Program-made: the position numbers and the translations under genes
The notes under the pieces: model-generated
Database searches by the model: none
Told to the model about the DNA's origin: nothing
The model's input: the letters and a program-made list of their open reading frames with translations, nothing else
In this document: positions 30,619 to 37,017 of the stretch, piece after piece
Layout: every line of letters starts with the position of its first letter
How positions within the stretch are numbered: position 1 is the stretch's first letter
Assembly: GCA_964500895.1 (NCBI GenBank)
Contig: CAZCQP010000029.1
Span: 1-37,017, forward strand
Direction of reading: 5' to 3'
Source: CAZCQP01 sp964500895
GTDB taxonomy: Bacteria > Bacillota > Clostridia > Lachnospirales > JAISER01
DNA length: 37,017 bases

Positions 30619-32478
30619 TTAATGTATCTTCTCCTCACTGCCTTTTTGTGTTTTTAAGAAATACATATTTTTCCCTGCACGCTTGGCCATGTATAACGCT
30701 TCATCGGCGTTTTGGTATAAATGTTCATAGGTTCTGCCGTCATAAGGGAAGAAGGCAATGCCAATGCTAATGGTGATTTTATGTTCAACCTCACCCACCC
30801 GGTAAACCTTGTCAAACTTTTCAATGAACTCGTTGGCTTTGTCTTCTATAAATTGAATGTTTGGAACGTCACGGATGAACAATACAAATTCATCGCCCCC
30901 AAACCGGCCCAGAATGTCTGTGGAACGGAACAACGTCCGCATGTCATCCGCAATCTCTTTTAGAACGGTATCACCGTATAAATGTCCAAAACTGTCGTTA
31001 ATGTTTTTGAAGTTATCCAGGTCTGCGGAAATCATGGCATGTAGGTTACGGTCGCAGGAGGCGGCTAAGATGCTGGACACAAGCCTTTCGGTGGTGGCTT
31101 TGTTGTAAAGGCCGGTAAGCACATCCAGGCTTGCCTTCATGCGCAGTTCTGCTGTTTCCCGCTCGTGCTTGTCAATGTTATCCAAAGAGCCAATGGCCTT
31201 AAAGGGTTTGCCGTTACGGCCTTTGATAACAACCCCGGATAAGGAGCACCAATGAAAACTGCCGCTAATGTCTTTAATTCTGAACTTTACTTTATCCACA
31301 TTTTTTCCATTCTGAATGTCTGTAAATATCTGGGCAAACACCGCTGTATCATCCTCATGAATAACCCCGGCGTTAATGGCTTCATTTGGAGAGTTTTTGG
31401 TAATGGCTTCCCGGCCGAACAATTCCTTGAAGTTGCTAAGGGAGTTGATCCTGTCTTTTGCAAAATCCCATTCAAAGATAACATTGCCGGACTGCTCTGC
31501 CAAAACATGAAAACAACGCGCGTTAAGCAAGGCCGTGTTTCTGGCCGAAACTTGGGTGTAAACGATAAAGCTGCACAACGCCAGCACACACAAAGCCAGA
31601 ACCAAACCAAGGTTGGCAACCGCCATTTCAATGCCTAAAACCTGCTCTTGCATCACGGTATCGTGGGCAAGGGTAAACATATACCAATCGCTAATACCAA
31701 TTTTTGTAAAGTTGATGTATGTAATTTCCCCATCGGTGTGCTCAATAAAGTTGGCACTGTCTTGCCCGTTTTCAATCTGTGCTTTAACAACAGGGTAATG
31801 TTCCTGATGCTCACAACGCTGCCGAATATAATCAAGAAAATTGTCCCCTTTGTTTAGATGCAAGTTACTAGGGACGTTGGTGATGACGGTTCCATTAGAT
31901 TGGGCAATAAACATATAGCCGTTATTGTTTAAGAAGGAAAGGTTAAAGAGCTTGTCAAGGTTATCTGTGTCGTAGGTGGCGGAAAGGGAAGCAATCACCT
32001 TGCCGTCTTTGTATATTGGAACGGCTAAAACAATGACCACTTTTTCCGGGTTGGCAATGGACTGGGTAGGGCCCACAATCACTTTTTCCCCACCCATAGA
32101 CCGGATAAAGTATTCCTGGCCGGATACGTTACTGCCCATGATCTTATCATGGGTGATTCGGCTGCCATCTGGAAAATTAACAGACACCCTTAAAAAACCT
32201 TTGTTCCGCACCGCATCTGCAAGCATTAAATACACGGTTTCGCTTTGTAAATCCTCCATCCGGGACAAATGGTTGGACATGATAGACAGGGAAGCCAGCT
32301 GCTCGTTAAGGTGTGCATGAATGGAAATGATGGTTTGAGAAGATACTTCAGAAAGCTGTGCATATATATTTTCCGTAATTTTTTGATTAAGTTCTTTCGC
32401 AAAAATGAAAACATGGAGCACTGCAATAAACATTGTAACGGCAATGACCACCATTAGACCAATATTTTTTCTGCTCAA
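30619..32478 (-). CDS. Cache-PAS-GGDEF diguanylate cyclase
   Basis: This 619-residue membrane sensor has a membrane helix at about 5-27, an extracytoplasmic Cache-type sensing domain (about 30-270), a second helix, a PAS domain (about 310-420) and a GGDEF domain (about 450-610). The catalytic GGDEF is intact at about 527-531, and the inhibitory RxxD (RSTD) site lies at the right distance before it, so it should make c-di-GMP with product feedback. I choose TTG at 32478, 8 bp after AGGGGG, rather than a TTG at 32523, because it places the membrane helix at the N-terminus. It is 46 bp downstream of the EAL gene. Confidence 0.9.
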   Translation of the reverse strand: MSRKNIGLMVVIAVTMFIAVLHVFIFAKELNQKITENIYAQLSEVSSQTIISIHAHLNEQLASLSIMSNHLSRMEDLQSETVYLMLADAVRNKGFLRVSVNFPDGSRITHDKIMGSNVSGQEYFIRSMGGEKVIVGPTQSIANPEKVVIVLAVPIYKDGKVIASLSATYDTDNLDKLFNLSFLNNNGYMFIAQSNGTVITNVPSNLHLNKGDNFLDYIRQRCEHQEHYPVVKAQIENGQDSANFIEHTDGEITYINFTKIGISDWYMFTLAHDTVMQEQVLGIEMAVANLGLVLALCVLALCSFIVYTQVSARNTALLNARCFHVLAEQSGNVIFEWDFAKDRINSLSNFKELFGREAITKNSPNEAINAGVIHEDDTAVFAQIFTDIQNGKNVDKVKFRIKDISGSFHWCSLSGVVIKGRNGKPFKAIGSLDNIDKHERETAELRMKASLDVLTGLYNKATTERLVSSILAASCDRNLHAMISADLDNFKNINDSFGHLYGDTVLKEIADDMRTLFRSTDILGRFGGDEFVLFIRDVPNIQFIEDKANEFIEKFDKVYRVGEVEHKITISIGIAFFPYDGRTYEHLYQNADEALYMAKRAGKNMYFLKTQKGSEEKIH

Positions 32479-32524
32479 AAAAACATCCCCCTTGCGTTTT
32501 AAAAAAAATGAGAAGTTTTGCAAG

Positions 32525-34825
32525 TTATATGTTCCAGGGAGATTCAGCGTTTTTGTTCACAATCTCTTTGCGTGGAAAGGGGCACACAGAAAATTGGGTC
32601 ATTTGACCCACAGTGGCAGTAAATTCCTCTTCCGGCATGGGTTTGGCATAGTAATAACCCTGCACAATGTCACAACCCAGTTCCCGCAAAAGGTCGATAT
32701 GCTCTTTGGTTTCCACACCCTCTGCAACGGTGTGAATGCCAAGTTCCGCCGCCATTTTCATCACATTCATAATGACAGTTTTTGCCCGGGATACATCTTT
32801 GGCCGTGGAAAAGAAGCTGCGGTCAATTTTAATCACATCCACAGGTAAATTTTTAAGCAACCCAAGGGAACTGTACCCTGTACCAAAATCGTCCATGGAC
32901 AGGGTGAAGCCTTCATTGTGCAGCTTATCTAAAACATCAATTAAAACATCTTCGTTGTGGAACATGGTGCTTTCTGTAAGTTCAATTTCTAAGTAATGAC
33001 GTGGGGTGCCATGTTTGTCTGCAATGTGGCATAAGGTTTCTACAAACTCGGGGTTTGTAAGGTGGTTACGTGAAAAATTCACAGACACCACAACAGGGGT
33101 GATGCCACTTTCAATCCACCCTTTAATGATGCTGCACACCTTATCAAACATAAACATATCCAGCCTGGTGATAAACCCGTTTTGTTCAAACAAAGGAATA
33201 AACTGGCCAGGGTAAACCACTTCGTCTTCGCCGTCTTTCCAGCGCACAAGGGCTTCGGCCCCTGCAATGGTTTCATTGGACAAATAGTATTTGGGCTGCA
33301 AAAACACCTTAAATGCACGATGGGCAAGGGCGGCTTCCATCTTGTTTTCAATTTCCTTGTTTTTCAAGGCGTTCTTTGCAACGGTATCGTCATAATCATA
33401 TAGTTGTATTCGGGTTTGCTTGGCTTGACGGTGGGCAAAATTCACCCGTTCTATGGCTAGTATGATGTTGGATTCAACTTCTTCAGGGGTGAATATGTAA
33501 CGTCCGGTGGGAATGTACAAGCTGTATTTGAAACTTTCGCCCATGATGTTATGAATCACAGACAAAAGCCCAGCCCGGTTTTGTTGAAGCTGTGTGTTGG
33601 AATGGTATTCGTGCAGGATGATAAATTCGTCTGTATTAAGCCGGGCAAAAATGCCGTCGTTGTCTGGCAATCTGCTTTTAATGGCTTTAGCAATGGCAAT
33701 CAACAGCCTATCCCCCACGGCATAACCGTACATTTGGTTAATCATTTTAAAGTTATCCACATCGAGCTTGATGATGATAAACTTTTTCCCTTTGCCCTCA
33801 CTGATCAGTTCCTGGGCGTCCAGCCGGAATTTAGGCAGTGTGGCCGATTTGGTCAGGGTGTCTACAAAAGCAATTTCCTCAAGCCTTTTTACATTCTTTT
33901 TCTGCAACCAGTAACCCCGCAGCATTAAAATAATAAACACCGTAATAAATGCAAAAGAAAGGACGGTGGTGGAAATGGTAATTGCTTTGGCGTTTCTGGC
34001 CACCACTTCTTCAGGCACAATGGAAAAAATATTCCAGTTGTTCACCCCAATGGTCATATAGTGCATGATGCGTTTTTGCCCGTTGTAATTGTACTTGGCT
34101 TGCCCCGATTGATTTTGGGCAACCTTCCTTTTAATGGTTTCATAATCATCCCCGTCGTAAAAGTGGGCATGTTCAAATATGTCAAAGGCATTATCGCTGT
34201 TTAAAAGGGTATATTCGTTTAATGTTTTGGCAATGATTTTGCCTTCGTTGGTTGTGATGTACGCATAACCTTTGCCCTCAAAGGAAGGCAAAAACAGGCT
34301 GTTTAATTGGTCTACCAAATAGGAGCCAGACAAAACCCCTATAATTTCACCTTCAAACAGAATGGGGGTTGCCAGCACCACAATTTTAGCATCCCGTACT
34401 TTAGATACAACAGGCTCGGACAATACGGTTTCACCGGCTAGCGCTTGGTGAAAATAATCTTGGTCTGAAATGTCCCGTATTTCTCCGCCGCTGTAGTACC
34501 CTTGGCCTTGGGTGTTTACAATGGTCATATAAGCAAAAGAAGATTTTTCGGCAATGCTTTTTAGCGTGTCTATGCCAATTTCGTCTACATCGTTGGTATG
34601 GGCAATGTTACAGGCAAGCATTTGAAGGGTAGAAAGTTCGCCCTCAATTTTAGAAGTGAAGTTATAGGCTTGTTGTGTGAGTATTTCATTCAGGGTGGTT
34701 TCGGTGGAAACAGAAACCCGGTTCATAATATATGCATTATACAAAAGAATGCCACTGATGATAACAATGGCAACAATGATGGTTGTTATGCCGGATCTAA
34801 GCGCCTTTTCACTATTCAGCTGCAT
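32525..34825 (-). CDS. Cache - degenerate GGDEF - EAL c-di-GMP phosphodiesterase
   Basis: A 766-residue membrane protein: helix at about 10-30, extracytoplasmic Cache domain, second helix near 280-300, GGDEF-like domain (about 320-460) whose signature is reduced to LNTDEF and so is probably inactive or GTP-sensing, and an EAL domain (about 490-730). The EAL domain keeps EALVRW (about 524), the NFSRNHL and ELTEST segments and MDDFGTGYSS (about 644), so it should hydrolyse c-di-GMP. ATG 34825, 7 bp after GGAGG, is preferred; ATG 34828 is also possible. It is first in a minus-strand pair with the GGDEF cyclase. Confidence 0.92.
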   Translation of the reverse strand: MQLNSEKALRSGITTIIVAIVIISGILLYNAYIMNRVSVSTETTLNEILTQQAYNFTSKIEGELSTLQMLACNIAHTNDVDEIGIDTLKSIAEKSSFAYMTIVNTQGQGYYSGGEIRDISDQDYFHQALAGETVLSEPVVSKVRDAKIVVLATPILFEGEIIGVLSGSYLVDQLNSLFLPSFEGKGYAYITTNEGKIIAKTLNEYTLLNSDNAFDIFEHAHFYDGDDYETIKRKVAQNQSGQAKYNYNGQKRIMHYMTIGVNNWNIFSIVPEEVVARNAKAITISTTVLSFAFITVFIILMLRGYWLQKKNVKRLEEIAFVDTLTKSATLPKFRLDAQELISEGKGKKFIIIKLDVDNFKMINQMYGYAVGDRLLIAIAKAIKSRLPDNDGIFARLNTDEFIILHEYHSNTQLQQNRAGLLSVIHNIMGESFKYSLYIPTGRYIFTPEEVESNIILAIERVNFAHRQAKQTRIQLYDYDDTVAKNALKNKEIENKMEAALAHRAFKVFLQPKYYLSNETIAGAEALVRWKDGEDEVVYPGQFIPLFEQNGFITRLDMFMFDKVCSIIKGWIESGITPVVVSVNFSRNHLTNPEFVETLCHIADKHGTPRHYLEIELTESTMFHNEDVLIDVLDKLHNEGFTLSMDDFGTGYSSLGLLKNLPVDVIKIDRSFFSTAKDVSRAKTVIMNVMKMAAELGIHTVAEGVETKEHIDLLRELGCDIVQGYYYAKPMPEEEFTATVGQMTQFSVCPFPRKEIVNKNAESPWNI

Positions 34826-34898
34826 CATGGATCCTCCACGGTTAAAAACTATAAAAAGTGGCTCATTTCTAAAACAGTGCGTCAATATTCATCAAAAT

Positions 34899-34927
34899 AT
34901 TATACAGTGCAGCAGAGGAAATGTCAA
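34899..34927 (-). promoter_or_regulatory. Consensus promoter of the EAL/GGDEF pair
   Basis: On the minus strand TTGACA (34927-34922) and TATAAT (34904-34899) are separated by 17 bp, a perfect sigma-A consensus. The start point would be near 34892. The rest of the 300-bp gap 34829-35125 shows no gene or recognisable c-di-GMP riboswitch. Confidence 0.8.
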
Positions 34928-35018
34928 CTGCGCACCTTGGGGATACAGGGGCTAATGGGGAAGTCAGTTTTCACATGCCATGATACACAATTTATGGACG
35001 CAATGTTTGAGTAAATGA

Positions 35019-35047
35019 TTGAATTTATTTTGTGGTTACGTTATAAT
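35019..35047 (+). promoter_or_regulatory. Promoter of the rightward GGDEF gene
   Basis: TTGAAT (35019-35024), a 17-bp spacer and TATAAT (35042-35047), about 70 bp before the start codon. Confidence 0.75.
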
Positions 35048-35125
35048 GCATAATGGCAAAACGTTTTTCAAACCTATATTTAATAAAAATAACCGGCGAG
35101 GTATACCGAAAGGAGTGGAAAAGCA

Positions 35126-36418
35126 TTGCATAAGTATAAAAAAGCCATTTTCATTGTTATGCTGGCGCTCATGTATATTGTGTTGGGTTTTTATGCAGTT
35201 TCTGTTGCTACCACCATGATGACAGAAGAATATTATGCTTTGCTTGGCCACAAAGCCCTGGATATTGCTGAAATAACCGTGGCTAATTATTACATTACGG
35301 ATGCAGAGGTTGAGGAAATGAAAGCCATGACCTTTCGGGAAGTGTTGAACCACCCTGCAAACCGACGCCTTGCCCATTTGTTTGAATCCAACAAGATAAG
35401 CCAAGATTTAAAATATGCATACATTTGTATGCGCTTACAAGACAGTGAAGTAAAGTATGGTGCAACGGAAGAAGTTGCCGGTTTGCTGGGTGTTCCTGTG
35501 GGTACACCCCTTAACCTGCTGTGGCTGGCTGATGTGGTTGTGGGGCGTGAATCGAAAGAAGCGGTGAGCAAACAGCCGGATTATTACGATGACATCACCC
35601 GTTATTCCGTTGTTCAGCAAGATATATACAGTGCTTTCGATGTGCGGGAGAGTCTCTTTTTGCAAACAGAAGGGGAGTATGGTTCTGCCTTTACGGGGTT
35701 TGTGCCTTTGTATACCACAGAGCATAACTTTGTGGGTCTTTTAGGTGTGGACATTTATTACGAAAGCTTTACAAGGCGTGTTTCTAATGTGCGCTCCATT
35801 CTAACGTTCATGTTTTTGGTGCCGACGTTGCTTTTGGGTGTGGCTTCGGCTATCATCTATGTTCGGCAAGCCCGCAGGGGGGACATATCTGCCAGCACGG
35901 ATGCCCTTACCGGCCTTTATAACCGCCGGTACCTAGACAAAATTCTGCCGGCCTTGGTGAAGGAAGCCCATTTAAAGCGTACCAACCTGGCTGTGATTAT
36001 GCTGGACATTGACTGCTTCAAAAACTACAACGACAACTATGGCCATAAAATGGGGGACAATGTGATTGTTCGGGTAACGGAAGCCATTGCTTCCGGGGTA
36101 AGGCAAAAAGGTGATGTGGTTTGCCGGTACGGTGGCGAAGAAATCATTGTTTTGCTGCCCGCTACAGATACATTGGGTGCTTTGAAAGTGGCCGCCAAGA
36201 TTCAAGATGCGGTGGTCAGCATGGCCATTCCCCATCAATTCGGCACGGCCAGTGGCATCATTACCGTGTCTCAAGGGGTGTATTCCGCTGTTCCAGAAGG
36301 TGTAGAAAAGGATGTTATTAACCGTTTTATAGAGTATGCAGACATTGCGCTGTACCGTGCAAAACATGACGGCAGGGGCAGGTATACAGACTACCGTGAC
36401 GGAGGGGAATCCCTGTGA
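35126..36418 (+). CDS. Membrane-bound GGDEF diguanylate cyclase
   Basis: A 430-residue protein with membrane helices at about 5-28 and 224-246, an extracytoplasmic sensing domain between them, and a GGDEF domain (about 258-425). Catalytic signature is GGEEI at 336-340 with the metal aspartate in MLDID (294), consistent with activity. The inhibitory RxxD site is absent (QKGD at that place), so it may lack product feedback, unlike the cyclase at 30619. Start is TTG at 35126 with AAAGGAG 10 bp upstream. It is divergent from the EAL gene. Confidence 0.9.
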   Translation: MHKYKKAIFIVMLALMYIVLGFYAVSVATTMMTEEYYALLGHKALDIAEITVANYYITDAEVEEMKAMTFREVLNHPANRRLAHLFESNKISQDLKYAYICMRLQDSEVKYGATEEVAGLLGVPVGTPLNLLWLADVVVGRESKEAVSKQPDYYDDITRYSVVQQDIYSAFDVRESLFLQTEGEYGSAFTGFVPLYTTEHNFVGLLGVDIYYESFTRRVSNVRSILTFMFLVPTLLLGVASAIIYVRQARRGDISASTDALTGLYNRRYLDKILPALVKEAHLKRTNLAVIMLDIDCFKNYNDNYGHKMGDNVIVRVTEAIASGVRQKGDVVCRYGGEEIIVLLPATDTLGALKVAAKIQDAVVSMAIPHQFGTASGIITVSQGVYSAVPEGVEKDVINRFIEYADIALYRAKHDGRGRYTDYRDGGESL

Positions 36419-36454
36419 ATATCCAAACAAAGTAGGCTTTCCTTTTATCAATCA

Positions 36455-36497
36455 TTGACAATAACCCTTTTATTCACTATATTAATAATGATTATCT
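36455..36497 (+). promoter_or_regulatory. Promoter with Fur-type box before the Fur-family gene
   Basis: TTGACA (36455-36460), 17 bp, TATATT (36478-36483). TAATAAT-G-ATTATCT (36483-36497) overlaps the -10 end and start point and matches 12 of 14 positions of the 7-1-7 Fur consensus TGATAAT-N-ATTATCA. Self-repression is therefore likely. Confidence 0.78.
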
Positions 36498-36516
36498 TTA
36501 TCTAAGAGGTTATGTG

Positions 36517-36879
36517 ATGAAAAGTACAAAGCAAAAGGAAGCCATACTGGCAGCGGTGTGTACCATGCGCAACCACCCCACCGCAGACGAGATTTATGTT
36601 ATGTTGCGAAACAATTTTCCTCGTTTAAGCCTGGGAACGGTGTACAGAAACCTAAACAACTTTTCCCAGCAAGGGCATATTCGCAAGGTGTTTGTGCCCG
36701 GTGCAGGGGACCGGTTTGATTATCGGCTGGATGAACATGCGCATATCTGTTGTGAGCAATGCGGCAAGGTGTTTGATATAGATGCGGAAGTATCCATTTG
36801 CCCAAGCCCAAAGGAAAGCGGCGTGCAGGTAACCGGCTATAAGCTGATGTTGTACGGGGTTTGCAGCCAATGCAGTTAA
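36517..36879 (+). CDS. Fur/PerR-family metalloregulator
   Basis: A 120-residue regulator, at the short end for the Fur family. The N-terminal winged helix includes HPTADEIYVML and LSLGTVYRNLNNF; the DNA-binding part is followed by a dimerisation domain with a HAHICCEQCG segment (metal and first CxxC) and a terminal CSQC (second CxxC), which together bind structural zinc. PerR and Fur cannot be told apart by eye; the short length and the fit of the upstream box leave both open. The start is ATG 36517 (GAGG 7 bp upstream); a GTG lies one codon before. Confidence 0.9.
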   Translation: MKSTKQKEAILAAVCTMRNHPTADEIYVMLRNNFPRLSLGTVYRNLNNFSQQGHIRKVFVPGAGDRFDYRLDEHAHICCEQCGKVFDIDAEVSICPSPKESGVQVTGYKLMLYGVCSQCS

Positions 36880-36890
36880 ATATGGGTTTA

Positions 36891-36918
36891 AAAAAAGGCC
36901 GTCCACAGGGGCGGCCTT
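36891..36918 (-). terminator. Terminator for a minus-strand gene entering from the right
   Basis: AAGGCCG (36895-36901) pairs with CGGCCTT (36912-36918). The A-run at 36890-36896 becomes a T-tract on the minus strand, so it serves the gene ending at 36956. It may also stop the convergent Fur-family transcript less well. Confidence 0.7.
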
Positions 36919-36955
36919 AGTCATTTAAGATGAAATAGACACAAGGAAGCGCCCT

Positions 36956-37017
36956 TTAATTACCGCCTTCATGGGCCACGCCTGCCAAGTTTCTAATGGC
37001 TTCTGCCGCCATAAGAA
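36956..37017 (-). CDS. 3' end of an unidentified minus-strand gene
   Basis: One minus-strand frame stays open from the right edge and ends with TAA at 36958-36956. About 19 codons are visible, ending in AAEAIRNLAGVAHEGGN. A terminator follows 38 bp downstream, supporting a real gene end. Too little is present to name it. It converges on the Fur-family gene. Confidence 0.5.
   Translation of the reverse strand, partial: LMAAEAIRNLAGVAHEGGN

Noticed and set aside
35048..35125. c-di-GMP riboswitch before the GGDEF gene
   Set aside because: The conserved GEMM core (GCAAAGC with paired GG/CC segments) could not be found in the leader.

Overview
The window reads as a Gram-positive anaerobe of the Clostridia type. 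Genes have strong AGGAGG-like ribosome sites and frequent TTG/GTG starts. They encode a radical-type 4-hydroxybutyryl-CoA dehydratase, a clostridial-style acyl-CoA dehydrogenase/EtfBA set, a sigma-54 activator, a Fur/PerR-type regulator and c-di-GMP enzymes. No rRNA, tRNA, CRISPR array or intact insertion sequence was seen. Taxonomy below class is not resolvable by eye.

Region A (1-8654). A leftward operon carries a HisD/HpsN-family dehydrogenase, a complete TRAP transporter (dctP, dctQ, dctM) and four tandem SnoaL/NTF2-like genes, the last cut by the window edge. A divergent unit has an IclR regulator and a nitrilase-superfamily hydrolase. The shared intergenic region holds two good promoters and four copies of a TTyGATAwTG-type site that look like IclR operators.

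Region B (8653-16696). A leftward eight-gene operon encodes, in transcription order, 4-hydroxybutyryl-CoA dehydratase, a NifU-like Fe-S protein, a 4-hydroxybutyrate-type CoA-transferase, enoyl-CoA hydratase, acyl-CoA dehydrogenase, EtfB, EtfA and a GldA-family dehydrogenase. Region C (17045-27478). A rightward run encodes an HpaI-family aldolase, a D-2-hydroxyacid dehydrogenase, an IolB-like isomerase, a PAS/AAA+ sigma-54 activator, a UlaG-like metallo-hydrolase, two zinc alcohol dehydrogenases, a UroD-family protein, a creatininase-family hydrolase and a protein with two SnoaL-like domains, ending in a clear terminator. B and C diverge from one 462-bp region with a textbook -24/-12 promoter facing each way and repeated dyads between them. 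They therefore look like one regulon run by the activator encoded in C.

Working hypothesis (inference). A, B and C together take up and degrade one unidentified polyhydroxylated or carboxylated substrate. Lower-pathway carbon may leave the aldolase as pyruvate plus an aldehyde such as succinate semialdehyde. That would be reduced to 4-hydroxybutyrate, activated by CoA transfer and dehydrated to crotonyl-CoA. Six SnoaL-like domains spread over A and C suggest repeated use of one chemistry in the upper pathway.

Region D (27479-30612) is visibly AT-richer: a decayed coding remnant, then a TetR-controlled set with a small membrane protein, an alpha/beta hydrolase and a CPBP-family membrane protease, probably acquired. 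Region E (30619-36418) is a c-di-GMP island: an EAL phosphodiesterase and a GGDEF cyclase on the minus strand, divergent from a second GGDEF cyclase. Region F (36455-37017) is a self-regulated Fur-family gene facing the 3' end of an unidentified minus-strand gene.
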